In this document: in pieces, positions 1 to 8,335 of the stretch
How the letters are laid out: every line of letters begins with the position of its first letter
Position numbering within the stretch: position 1 is the stretch's first letter
Origin: Oleiagrimonas sp964608595
Lineage (GTDB): Bacteria; Pseudomonadota; Gammaproteobacteria; Xanthomonadales; Rhodanobacteraceae
Length of the DNA: 64,000 nucleotides
Assembly (NCBI GenBank): GCA_964608595.1
Contig: CAZSOU010000002.1
Span: 10,567 to 74,566 of the forward strand
Direction: 5' to 3'
The notes under the pieces: model-generated
Database searches by the model: none
What the model saw: the letters and a program-made list of their open reading frames with translations, nothing else
Told to the model about the DNA's origin: nothing
Program-made: the position numbers and the translations under genes

Positions 1-5
1 ATCCC

Positions 6-1037
6 TTGTCCACTGATTCCGACGCCACCGCCATGCTGGGCGAGTCGCCCGCCTTCCTGAGCCTGCTGGAGCAGACGTCGCGCGTGGCCAACGTGGACAA
101 GCCGGTACTGGTCATCGGCGAACGCGGCACCGGCAAGGAATTGATTGCCGCGCGGCTTCATTACCTGTCGCCGCGCTGGGAAGCGCCGCTGGTCAAACTC
201 AATTGCGCGACGTTGACCGAATCGTTGCTGGAAACCGAGCTGTTCGGTCACGAAGCCGGTGCGTTCACGGGCGCCACGCAACGGCATGTCGGGCGTTTCG
301 AGCAGGCCGACGGTGGCACGTTGTTTCTGGACGAGCTGGCCACGGTGTCGCTGCGTGTGCAGGAAAAAATCCTGCGCGCGGTGGAATACGGCCAATTCGA
401 ACGGGTGGGCGGCAGCCGGACCTTGAGTGTGGATGTCCGCATTGTCGGGGCAACCAATCGGGACCTGCCCGCCGCCGTGCGTGCCGGCCAGTTTCGCGCC
501 GATCTGCTCGATCGGCTCGCCTTCGATGTGCTCACCGTGCCGCCGTTGCGTGCCCGCGCCAGCGATATTCTGCACCTCGCCGAGCATTTTGCCGTGGACA
601 TCAGCCGTGAACTGGACCGCGACATCTTTCCCGGTTTTACCGACTCCGCGCGCGACGAACTGCTGCATTATGCGTGGCCGGGCAACGTGCGCGAGCTGAA
701 AAACGTGGTCGAACGTTCCGTGCATCGCAGTGCGCCGGATGCGCCGGTGGACACGATCGTGTTCGATCCGTTTGCCTCCGCTTATCGTCCCGACGTCGCG
801 GGTGAAGCCGAATCAGTCGATATGTCGGAAGTGGCGAAACCTGCCGTCGGCCTGCCATGCGACCTGAAGCAGGAAACGGCGCGCCTGGAAGTCGAGTTGA
901 TCGAACAGGCTCTGGTCGAAGCACGATACAACCAGACCCGGGCCGCACCGTTGCTCGGCCTGACGTATCACCAGTTGCGCGCGCTGCTGCGCAAGCACGA
1001 CATGGTGAAGCCGCGCGCCAATCATGGTGGCGAATGA
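6..1037 (+). CDS. pspF: PspF-type sigma-54 activator
   Basis: Sigma-54 enhancer-binding ATPase, closely resembling PspF, which activates the phage-shock (psp) genes during inner-membrane stress. It has no receiver domain. The AAA+ domain starts almost at once: Walker A GERGTGKE near residue 39, the sigma-54 contact loop GAFTGA near residue 87, and Walker B GGTLFLDEL near residue 102. A C-terminal helix-turn-helix (LLGLTYHQLRALLRKH) follows an acidic linker. Length (343 aa) is close to E. coli PspF (325 aa). The first usable start is TTG at 6, at the very edge of the window; ATG at 33 is an alternative, and the true start could lie upstream. Any psp operon would be outside the window. The gene lies 42 bp before glpK on the same strand, with no obvious functional link. 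Confidence 0.9.
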   Translation: MSTDSDATAMLGESPAFLSLLEQTSRVANVDKPVLVIGERGTGKELIAARLHYLSPRWEAPLVKLNCATLTESLLETELFGHEAGAFTGATQRHVGRFEQADGGTLFLDELATVSLRVQEKILRAVEYGQFERVGGSRTLSVDVRIVGATNRDLPAAVRAGQFRADLLDRLAFDVLTVPPLRARASDILHLAEHFAVDISRELDRDIFPGFTDSARDELLHYAWPGNVRELKNVVERSVHRSAPDAPVDTIVFDPFASAYRPDVAGEAESVDMSEVAKPAVGLPCDLKQETARLEVELIEQALVEARYNQTRAAPLLGLTYHQLRALLRKHDMVKPRANHGGE

Positions 1038-1079
1038 CATCAAGTGGTTCCGCGCGATCGTTTGTGTTCTAGTGGAGCC

Positions 1080-2570
1080 ATGACGCATTTTCTGGCCCTC
1101 GATCAGGGCACCAGCAGCAGCCGGGCAATCGTGTTTGACGACCGCGGCACGGTGGTCGCCGGCGCGCGCCGCGAAATCGACGTTCATTACCCGCATGCCG
1201 GTTGGGTGGAACAGGATGCCATGGATATCTGGACGTCCCAACGCGATTCGGCGGTCGAAGCCCTTGGCAAGGCCGGTATCGATGTTGCCCGCATTGCCGG
1301 CATCGGTATCGCCAATCAACGTGAAACGACCGTCGTGTGGGATCGCAACAGCGGCAAGCCGATCGCACCGGCCATCGTGTGGCAGGATCAACGTGGCGCG
1401 GCCCGTTGCGAAGAGTTGTCGGAGCAAGGCGTTGCCCGAAAGGTTCGCGCCATGACGGGCCTGCGCATCGACGCGTATTTTTCGGCCACCAAGATCGCCT
1501 GGATACTCGATCATGTCGATGGCGCCCGTGCCCGCGCGGACAAAGGCGAGCTTGCCTTCGGCACCGTGGACAGCTGGCTTTTGTGGAATCTGACGCAAGG
1601 CCGGGTGCACGCCACCGATGTCACCAACGCCTCGCGCACGTTGCTGCTCGATATCGAAACCCTCGACTGGGACGATGGTCTTCTCGACCTGTTCGATATC
1701 CCGCGCCGCCTTTTGCCCGAAGTGCGTCCGTCCGCCGGTCATTTCGGAAACGCCGTCCTGGCCGGCGGCAAGGCGCCCGTTACCGGCGTGGCCGGCGATC
1801 AACCCGCGGCGTTGTTCGGTCAGCGCTGCCGGCGCAAAGGGCAGGCCAAAAACACGTACGGCACCGGTGCGTTCGTGCTCATGCACACCGGTCACGAACG
1901 GTGCGATGTGGAGGGGTTGGTCACCGGACCGGTCTGCCGTCTGCCGGGCGATGATCGGGCCTACGGGTTGGAGGGATCGATCTTCGTGGCCGGCGCGCTG
2001 GTGCAGTGGTTGCGCGACGGATTGGGCCTGATCAAGGCCTCCGGCGACATCGAGGCGCTGGCCGCCGAGGTGCCGGACGCCGGTGGCGTCAGTATCGTCC
2101 CTGCATTGACCGGTCTGGGCGCGCCATTCTGGGATGCGGCTGCCCGCGGGACCATTCTCGGTCTGACACGCGGCACCACCGCGGCGCATATCGCGCGCGC
2201 CAGCCTGGAAGCCATCGCGTGGCGGACGCGAGACGTGATCGAGGCCATGCAAACCGTGTTGGACAAACCCGTCGCCACCCTGCGTGTTGACGGAGGCGCG
2301 GCGCGCGACGACCTGCTGCTGCAGATCCAGGCCGATGTGCTCGGCGTGCCCATCGTGCGCCCCGCGGACATCGAAACCACAGCCATGGGTGCGGCCATGC
2401 TGGCAGCCGCGGGCGCCGAAGCTGTCGACGCCGACGGACTCGATGCATGGTGGCAAGCCGGACACCAATTCGAACCGGGACCGGATGCCGACACCCGCGA
2501 TGAACGCTATCGTACTTGGCAACGCGCTTGCGAGCGCGCTCGTCAGTGGGCGTTGGACGATGCGCCGTGA
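1080..2570 (+). CDS. glpK: Glycerol kinase
   Basis: FGGY-family cytosolic kinase converting glycerol plus ATP to sn-glycerol 3-phosphate, the first step of glycerol catabolism. The N-terminal phosphate-binding segment LALDQGTSSSRA and the central family motifs (GIANQRETTVVWD; GVAGDQPAALFGQ; TYGTGAFVLMHTG) are intact. At 496 aa it matches the usual length. ATG 1080 is chosen because homology begins there and GTGGAG lies just upstream; the frame is open to 1044 but not conserved. The stop codon overlaps the possible GTG start of glpD, so the two are probably co-transcribed and translationally coupled. No glpF facilitator is seen next to it. Confidence 0.96.
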   Translation: MTHFLALDQGTSSSRAIVFDDRGTVVAGARREIDVHYPHAGWVEQDAMDIWTSQRDSAVEALGKAGIDVARIAGIGIANQRETTVVWDRNSGKPIAPAIVWQDQRGAARCEELSEQGVARKVRAMTGLRIDAYFSATKIAWILDHVDGARARADKGELAFGTVDSWLLWNLTQGRVHATDVTNASRTLLLDIETLDWDDGLLDLFDIPRRLLPEVRPSAGHFGNAVLAGGKAPVTGVAGDQPAALFGQRCRRKGQAKNTYGTGAFVLMHTGHERCDVEGLVTGPVCRLPGDDRAYGLEGSIFVAGALVQWLRDGLGLIKASGDIEALAAEVPDAGGVSIVPALTGLGAPFWDAAARGTILGLTRGTTAAHIARASLEAIAWRTRDVIEAMQTVLDKPVATLRVDGGAARDDLLLQIQADVLGVPIVRPADIETTAMGAAMLAAAGAEAVDADGLDAWWQAGHQFEPGPDADTRDERYRTWQRACERARQWALDDAP

Positions 2571-2575
2571 GCCAC

Positions 2576-4144
2576 ATGGATCGCGCCCGTCACCTGGCGC
2601 GATTGGCGCGCGAAGCCTTCGATGTGCTGGTCATCGGCGCCGGCGCCACCGGTGCGGGTGTCGCACTGGATGCGGCCAGTCGCGGTTTGTCCGTGGCGCT
2701 GGTCGAGCGCGGTGACTTTGCCGGCGGCACGTCGAGTCGATCGACCAAGCTGGTGCATGGCGGTGTGCGCTACCTTGAAGCCGCCGTCACCCAATTCGAT
2801 CGTGCGCAATTCCGGCTGGTGCGTGAAGCGCTGGCCGAACGCGCAACCTTGCTCGAGATCGCCCCGCATCTGGTGCATCCGCTGCGCACCGTCGTCCCCG
2901 TGTACCGTTGGCGCGAGGCGCTTTTTTACCGGGTCGGATTGTGGTTGTACGACCGTGCGGCAGGCGACGCTGCCATCGGCCGCAGCCATTTCGTTTCAGT
3001 CGACGCCATGCTGCGTGCCTTTCCGTCATTGTGTCGGGATCATCTGAAAGGCGGCGTGGCGTATTACGACGGCCAATTCGATGATGCGCGCATGGCGCTG
3101 GCGCTGGTCGCAAGCGCCGCGCGTGAAGGTGCCGCCGTTGCCAATCGGGTCGAGGTCGATTCCCTGGTCGAGCAGCACGGCCGACTTGTCGGCGCTCAGG
3201 TGCGCGACACGATCAGCGGCGATACCTGGCAAGCCGACGCCCGCGTCATTGTCAATGCGACCGGTCCGTACAGTGATGCCGTGCGTCGCATGGAACATCC
3301 CGCCGTGCCGCCGCTGCTTGCCCCCAGTCGCGGCACCCATCTTGCATTCGACAAGCGCTGGGCGCCGCAGGCGGACGGGCTGCTGATTCCGAGTACGTCC
3401 GACGGACGCGTGTTGTTCTTGTTGCCGTGGCAAGGCGGCACCCTGGCGGGTACCACCGATGTCGCGACGGATCCGACACGGGATCCCGAGCCGGCTCAGG
3501 ATGAAATCGACTACCTGCTCGGCCAACTGGGCGAATGGCTGCAGCCCGCGCCGTCGCGCGCGGACATCCGCGCATGCTGGGCCGGACTGCGTCCGCTGAT
3601 CGGCGAAAAGTCCGCCAGTACCGCTCACATCGTGCGGGAGCATCACATCGAAACCGGCCCCAAGGGCCTGGTGACCATTGCCGGCGGCAAATGGACCACC
3701 TATCGCCTGATGGCCGAAGAAACCGTGGACTGCATCATCGAAACCACGCCGCTCGAACCGGCTGGAAGCTGCCGCACGCGCGAGCTGATACTGGTCGGAG
3801 GCGACGGTTTCGACGCGCACCTGGCACGTGAACTGGCCACGCAGCATCACCTCGACGACGATATCGCCGACCACCTTGCACACGCTTACGGCGGTTGCGC
3901 CAGGCAACTTCTGGCCGAGGCCGGGACCGACGGCACGCACCGTCTCGCGGCAGACCATCCCTGCATCGAAGCCGAGGTCATCTGGGCACAGCGCCACGAG
4001 ATGGCGCAAACCGTCGATGATGTGCTTGCCCGGCGACTGCGTCTGAGTTTTCTCGATGCGGACGCCGCCACTGCGGCGCGCCCGCGGGTTGAGGCCTTGC
4101 TCGCCCGTGGCCGGGGTGCTGCAGACCCGGGTGGGCGTACGTAA
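2576..4144 (+). CDS. glpD: Aerobic glycerol-3-phosphate dehydrogenase
   Basis: FAD-dependent, membrane-associated enzyme that oxidises glycerol 3-phosphate to dihydroxyacetone phosphate and passes electrons to quinone. The dinucleotide-binding motif VIGAGATGAGVALDAASRG lies about 20 residues in, followed by the family signature SSRSTKLVHGGVRYLE. A C-terminal DAO domain follows. At 522 aa it is slightly longer than E. coli GlpD (501 aa). Two starts are possible: GTG 2567, which overlaps the glpK stop as GTGA, or ATG 2576; the ATG is used here. It forms a glpK-glpD pair that carries glycerol to the triose-phosphate pool. Confidence 0.95.
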   Translation: MDRARHLARLAREAFDVLVIGAGATGAGVALDAASRGLSVALVERGDFAGGTSSRSTKLVHGGVRYLEAAVTQFDRAQFRLVREALAERATLLEIAPHLVHPLRTVVPVYRWREALFYRVGLWLYDRAAGDAAIGRSHFVSVDAMLRAFPSLCRDHLKGGVAYYDGQFDDARMALALVASAAREGAAVANRVEVDSLVEQHGRLVGAQVRDTISGDTWQADARVIVNATGPYSDAVRRMEHPAVPPLLAPSRGTHLAFDKRWAPQADGLLIPSTSDGRVLFLLPWQGGTLAGTTDVATDPTRDPEPAQDEIDYLLGQLGEWLQPAPSRADIRACWAGLRPLIGEKSASTAHIVREHHIETGPKGLVTIAGGKWTTYRLMAEETVDCIIETTPLEPAGSCRTRELILVGGDGFDAHLARELATQHHLDDDIADHLAHAYGGCARQLLAEAGTDGTHRLAADHPCIEAEVIWAQRHEMAQTVDDVLARRLRLSFLDADAATAARPRVEALLARGRGAADPGGRT

Positions 4145-4321
4145 CGCTGTTTCGGGTCGGAGCATCCGGCGCGGCCGTTTGCCCGGACAACGCCTGTCAG
4201 GGCGAATTTTTCCACCCGCGCGTCGCCCGTTTGGACGGGGGTGCGGCGCCGAAAAAGTGTCACCTGTGGTTCATGATCGCGGGCGGATTATCGAGGCTCC
4301 CCAACCAACGAGAAAACCATC

Positions 4322-4498
4322 ATGGACAAGAACCGCAAAGACGGCGCAAAGCACCAGGTCAAAGGCAAGATCAAGGAAGTGACCGGCAAGGTGACCGGTA
4401 ACAAATCCAAGGAATACAGCGGCAAGATCGAAAAGAATCTGGGCAAGGCCCAGAAGAACGTGGGTGAAGCTGCAGACGAGGCGCGCAAGCGCCATTGA
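4322..4498 (+). CDS. CsbD-like small stress protein
   Basis: A 58-residue, very lysine-rich, hydrophilic protein with the CsbD pattern of repeated short amphipathic segments: VKGKIKEVTGKVTGNKSKE, then GKIEKNLGKAQKNVGEA. CsbD-family proteins accumulate under general stress in many bacteria, but their molecular role is unknown. It starts at ATG 4322 and is followed 43 bp later by a strong intrinsic terminator, which supports a single-gene transcript. The 177 bp upstream, after glpD, show no other gene. Confidence 0.88.
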   Translation: MDKNRKDGAKHQVKGKIKEVTGKVTGNKSKEYSGKIEKNLGKAQKNVGEAADEARKRH

Positions 4499-4540
4499 CA
4501 ACTCGTGCAGCGAGTCCGCTTGCACTGTGTACGCGCAAAG

Positions 4541-4572
4541 ACGAACCGGCCGTGAGGCCGGTTCGTCGTTTT
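4541..4572 (+). terminator. Intrinsic terminator after the CsbD-like gene
   Basis: A perfect 11-bp stem (ACGAACCGGCC pairing with GGCCGGTTCGT) with a GTGA loop is followed by CGTTTT. It lies directly downstream of the CsbD-like gene and before the next gene. Confidence 0.85.
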
Positions 4573-4724
4573 ACGCGCCGACATGTGCAAAATGGCGGTT
4601 TCGGCGCTCTGCCGACAGCATGAAAACAGTCGGACGCCAACACGGGTCCCGGCTGCTGCAACGCCCGGAATCATGCGCGCCGCAGGTGTATCGTGAAATC
4701 ACGCCATTCCATTCCGGAGGCTCC

Positions 4725-5246
4725 ATGAAACTCGAAGGTTCCTGTCACTGCGGTCGCGTCCGGTTCCGTTGCGACGCCTACGCGCCAGTGCCTTATCTGC
4801 GCTGCTATTGCTCGATCTGTCGCAAGACCGCTGGCGGCGGCGGTTACGCCATCAACCTCGGGGCGCGCCATGACACACTCGAAGTCGAAGGCCGCGAATA
4901 CCTGTCGGTCTACCGTGCCCGCATACGCGAGGACGATGGCAGCATCCGCGAAAGTTCCGGCCAGCGCCACTTCTGCAAACATTGCGGCAGCGCCCTGTGG
5001 TTGTACGACCCCACCTGGCCCGAGCTGGTGCACCCGCACGCCTCGGCCATCGATACCCCGCTGCCCGAGCCGCCCGAGCGCGTGCACCTTCTGCTTGATT
5101 CCAGGGCCTCATGGGTCGACGTGCCGAAAGGTCCGCGCGACACGCATTTCCAGCGCTTCCCCGACAAGTCGCTGGAGCAATGGCATCGCGAGCACGGGCT
5201 GCTGGATGAACCCCCTCGCAAAGCGGACGGGGGTGATCAACCCTGA
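4725..5246 (+). CDS. GFA/CENP-V family zinc protein
   Basis: Small cytosolic zinc-binding protein of the glutathione-dependent formaldehyde-activating (GFA) fold. Cysteine motifs are in the expected places: CHCG near residue 8, CYCSIC near 28 and CKHCG near 83. Many members of this fold are not true S-(hydroxymethyl)glutathione synthases, so the substrate is unknown. ATG 4725 has a good GGAGG Shine-Dalgarno five bases upstream, and homology starts there, although the frame is open further upstream. It has 173 aa. It is a single gene between the CsbD terminator and a stretch with no convincing gene. Confidence 0.85.
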   Translation: MKLEGSCHCGRVRFRCDAYAPVPYLRCYCSICRKTAGGGGYAINLGARHDTLEVEGREYLSVYRARIREDDGSIRESSGQRHFCKHCGSALWLYDPTWPELVHPHASAIDTPLPEPPERVHLLLDSRASWVDVPKGPRDTHFQRFPDKSLEQWHREHGLLDEPPRKADGGDQP

Positions 5247-5659
5247 TGGTCTGATTCACCGCCTCGCAAACGTACGCGGCAAGGGACCCGCCGGAACGAC
5301 AATAGCAACGGGGCGTATCCAACCATCACCGGTCTCCTTGGGTCATGCGCAAACGTCGGAAATCAACGGTGCGTACAGCGCGTCGGCAAAATGGACGAGT
5401 TGGATGAAGACGATGGCAGCATCAGGTGTCCATTCGCATAATGTTGATCAAGGCATGCGACAAGCGATACTTCGTCGGCCCGTATTGTCTTTGCATGAGT
5501 TGCAGGGAATGTCGCTTGATCCATGCCTTTGTCGATCGCCTTCTTGAACTCGCTCGAGAAATGTGAGGAATACGGGCGCGAGGGATACAGTCGAGAGCTC
5601 GTATTCACGACCTTTTCATGGAGAGATCGTACCGGCCGGGCTGCATGGGCGGCGCCATT
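5247..5659. other. Intergenic stretch, no convincing gene
   Basis: About 410 bp between the GFA-like gene and the end of the mla operon. A minus-strand frame from GTG 5608 to 5363 (81 codons) exists, but it has a Ser/Pro-rich, low-complexity composition, no recognisable domain and no clear ribosome-binding site. I do not call it a gene. Confidence 0.5.
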
Positions 5660-6310
5660 TCAGGTTTGTGAGCGGCTTTCGGTTCGGTCGGCGGATTTGG
5701 TTGCCGAGTCCGATGGATGCCGCTCGGTCACGCTGATTGCCCAGTTCACTACTTGCCTTGCCAGCGCATCATCCGCCGCGCCGAAGGCCTGGATGACATC
5801 CGGGATGTTTGCGCTGGCCGGGTTGCGGGTAATGGTGAAGCTGCGTGCACCGGCCAGGCTTGGCGAGTTGCTGCGCTGCAGCCGCGCGTCGTAGCGCACC
5901 ACGACAACGGGTTTTCCGGCGCGGTATTCGGTTTGGAAGGCGCGCAGATCGCCGCTCAGGGTGTAGTCGGAGCGGAAGCGGTCGTCGTCGGTGGTGACGG
6001 CTTTCAGGTTGGCGGCCATGAATGCGTCGACGAGGCGTTGACGTATCAGCAGGGCGGGCAGGTCGCTCCAGCGGGCACCCTTGTAGGTACTGACCTGGCC
6101 GGGGGAGGGCATGACGGCGATGGTGGTTGCATCGAGCGGGCCGCTTGCGTGGGGGGTGCTGATGCGCAGGGAGAACGGTTCGGATGCGCGGGCATTGACG
6201 GTCGGTGTGGTTGGCGGTTGCCAGGTGTGGATGATTTGTTTTTCCGGGAGGATCGAGCAGGCGCTCAGCATGATGAGCATGCTTGCCAGAAGAGGGCCTC
6301 GTGAAACCAT
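5660..6310 (-). CDS. ABC-transport auxiliary lipoprotein (PqiC-like)
   Basis: Predicted outer-membrane or periplasmic lipoprotein of the ABC-type transport auxiliary family that accompanies MCE/Mla-type lipid transporters. From ATG 6310 it has a short signal peptide ending in lipobox LSAC, then about 195 residues. Segments such as TIAVMPSPGQVSTYKGARWSD and LSGDLRAFQTEY are typical of the family. ATG 6319 is an alternative start three codons earlier. The frame stays open to 6583, but that extension is Arg/Pro/Ser-rich and not protein-like. It is the last gene after mlaE-mlaF-mlaD, separated from mlaD by about 280 bp that contain a 9-bp-stem hairpin (6481-6502), so it may have its own expression level. 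Confidence 0.8.
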   Translation of the reverse strand: MVSRGPLLASMLIMLSACSILPEKQIIHTWQPPTTPTVNARASEPFSLRISTPHASGPLDATTIAVMPSPGQVSTYKGARWSDLPALLIRQRLVDAFMAANLKAVTTDDDRFRSDYTLSGDLRAFQTEYRAGKPVVVVRYDARLQRSNSPSLAGARSFTITRNPASANIPDVIQAFGAADDALARQVVNWAISVTERHPSDSATKSADRTESRSQT

Positions 6311-6592
6311 CGTTCGCATGCATTTCCGCACATTCCGCCCGGACCTGTTTTCTGGTCGTTCCGGTGTGTTCAACCATGAACGGAGTGGCGAACTCGGGGA
6401 TGCTCTCCGATCCCTCCGGGCGAACGTGCCTCGCTTGAATACAGTCCGTTCTCGAGAGCCTTGCTCGACCGGGCTTTGTCCGGTGCGGTCGCCACCGCAC
6501 CGCATTCGTGACTGGCGATTTGCCGGGGTTTTCAGCGCCGGAAGGCGCGGGGTGAGGACGGTTCGGGGAAGCGGAAGGTTCATGGCGTGGCC

Positions 6593-7522
6593 TCAGGGCT
6601 GCCCGGGCGTGAACTGCGCGGGGTGTTTCCGGTCCAGCAGGTAGGCGGCGGGTGCGGTTTTCAGCTTGCGGGTCAGCTCGTCGATGCGGCGCAGGGTCGT
6701 GCGCATCTGGCGCAGTGTCGGGCCGATCTGGTCGGTGCCCTGCAGCCCCGCCTGCAACGATTGGCGGTTGTCGGTCAGCAATTGATTCAGCGTCCGGGTG
6801 GTCTCGTCCAGCGACGCCATGGCTTTCCGGGCTTCCTGCAGGGTTTGTCTGGCGGGGCCGTCGATGAGCTGGTTGGCGCTGGCCAGGGCGGTGTCGAGGC
6901 GTCTGGATGCGGTGGTGGCCTGGCGAATCAGCTTGCGCATGTTCTGGCGTTCGGCGGCGAGGGTATGCGTGGTTTTGTCGATGTTGGCCAGTGTGCTGTT
7001 GATGTGGTCGATGTTTTCTTTGGAGACGACCTGATCGAGCCGGTCGATGATGGTGTTCATCTTGTCGGCAATCTTGCCGGCGGTGGCGAGCAGGTTGCTC
7101 ATGCCGGATTTTTTTGCCTTGATCAGCGGCACGGGGTCGCCTTTGCTGGGCAGCAGCGGGGTGCTTTGCGAGGTACCGCCACTCAACTGCACGAGCGCGC
7201 CGCCGGTGAAACCCATGGAACCTACCGAGGCGACGGTATCGGTGTTGACGGGGGTGTCGGCGTCGACTTCGATGCGCACGAGCACTTTGCGCGGGTCTTT
7301 CTTGTCCAGTTTCAGCTCACGGATTTCGCCGACGCGGATGCCGTTGTATTGCACCTGGCTGCCCTTGGACAGACCCGTTACCGCCTGTTTGAAAACGATG
7401 CGGTAATCGTGGTTGTGCTGGTTGATGCCGATCTTGCCGAGCCACAGGGCAAACAGCAACAGCAGGGCCACCACGACGAGGGTGAAAAGACCAATCAAGA
7501 CATAGTGGGCACGGTTCTCCAT
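6593..7522 (-). CDS. mlaD: MlaD-like MCE protein
   Basis: Periplasmic, inner-membrane-anchored substrate-binding subunit of a Mla-type phospholipid transporter. A single N-terminal membrane helix (about residues 7-28) is followed by one MCE domain (about 35-120) and a long, Gln/Thr-rich, probably coiled-coil C-terminal region. At 309 aa it is longer than E. coli MlaD (183 aa) and resembles the extended single-MCE proteins of pseudomonads and xanthomonads. It starts 9 bp after the mlaF stop, consistent with one operon. Confidence 0.88.
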   Translation of the reverse strand: MENRAHYVLIGLFTLVVVALLLLFALWLGKIGINQHNHDYRIVFKQAVTGLSKGSQVQYNGIRVGEIRELKLDKKDPRKVLVRIEVDADTPVNTDTVASVGSMGFTGGALVQLSGGTSQSTPLLPSKGDPVPLIKAKKSGMSNLLATAGKIADKMNTIIDRLDQVVSKENIDHINSTLANIDKTTHTLAAERQNMRKLIRQATTASRRLDTALASANQLIDGPARQTLQEARKAMASLDETTRTLNQLLTDNRQSLQAGLQGTDQIGPTLRQMRTTLRRIDELTRKLKTAPAAYLLDRKHPAQFTPGQP

Positions 7523-7531
7523 GTCTTTGCC

Positions 7532-8335
7532 TCAAGCCTGCGCGTGAGCGGTGCGGGCCATTCTGGCGCGTGGCCCGTGGAAATATTCACGCACCCAAGG
7601 GTCGTCGAAGCGTTCCACCTTGTCCAGCGTGTCGGCCACCACCACGCGGCGCGCGGCCAGCACGGCCACGCGGTCGGCAATGGCATGCAGCGAGTCGATG
7701 TCGTGGGTGACCATGAAAACGGTCAAGCCGATGGCGTCGCGCAGGGTGTGGATCAGTTGGTCGAATTCGGCCGCCGCGATCGGGTCCAGTCCGGCCGTGG
7801 GTTCGTCGAGAAAAAGGATGTCCGGGTCGAGCGCCAGCGCGCGTGCCATGGCGGCGCGTTTGCGCATCCCGCCCGACAGTTGTGACGGATAGTACTGGCC
7901 CACATCCAGGGGCAGGCCGACCAGGGCGACCTTGAGTGCGGCCACGCGTTTGGCGTCATCGCGACGGAGGCCGGTGTGCTCCAGCAGGGGCACGCAGATG
8001 TTGTCGCTGATGTTGAGCGACGTGAACAGGGCGCCGTTCTGGAACAGCACGCCGAAGCGACGTTCGATGGCGACGCGTTCGTGATCGGACAGTTGCTGCA
8101 TGTTGCGGCCGAATACCCGCACCTCGCCCGCATCGGGTCGGCGCAGACCGAGCATGGTGCGCAACAGCACGGATTTGCCCACGCCGGAACCACCGACCAC
8201 GGCGAGGATTTCGCCGCGATGAAGATCCAGATCCAGGTCTTCGTGCACCACGTTGGCGCCGAAGCGGTTGCACAAGTCACGTACGCGAATCACGACGTCG
8301 TCGTCATGCCCGGGCTCGTTCGACGGCGCCGTCAC
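7532..8335 (-). CDS. mlaF: MlaF-like ABC ATPase
   Basis: Cytosolic ATPase of the phospholipid transporter. It has Walker A GGSGVGKS, signature LSGGMRKRAAMARAL, Walker B ILFLDEPTAGLDP and switch His in MVTHDID. The GTG start at 8335 overlaps the mlaE stop as GTGA and gives 267 aa, matching E. coli MlaF (269 aa). The frame is open to 8599, but that part is antisense to mlaE and not conserved. Confidence 0.92.
   Translation of the reverse strand: MTAPSNEPGHDDDVVIRVRDLCNRFGANVVHEDLDLDLHRGEILAVVGGSGVGKSVLLRTMLGLRRPDAGEVRVFGRNMQQLSDHERVAIERRFGVLFQNGALFTSLNISDNICVPLLEHTGLRRDDAKRVAALKVALVGLPLDVGQYYPSQLSGGMRKRAAMARALALDPDILFLDEPTAGLDPIAAAEFDQLIHTLRDAIGLTVFMVTHDIDSLHAIADRVAVLAARRVVVADTLDKVERFDDPWVREYFHGPRARMARTAHAQA

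Noticed and set aside
813..2522. Long minus-strand ORF of 569 codons antisense to glpK
   Set aside because: Mirror of a highly conserved gene in GC-rich DNA; it shows no domain and has His/Arg/Gln-rich composition.
5363..5608. 81-codon minus-strand ORF downstream of the GFA gene
   Set aside because: GTG start, no ribosome-binding site, no recognised domain, low-complexity Ser stretch.
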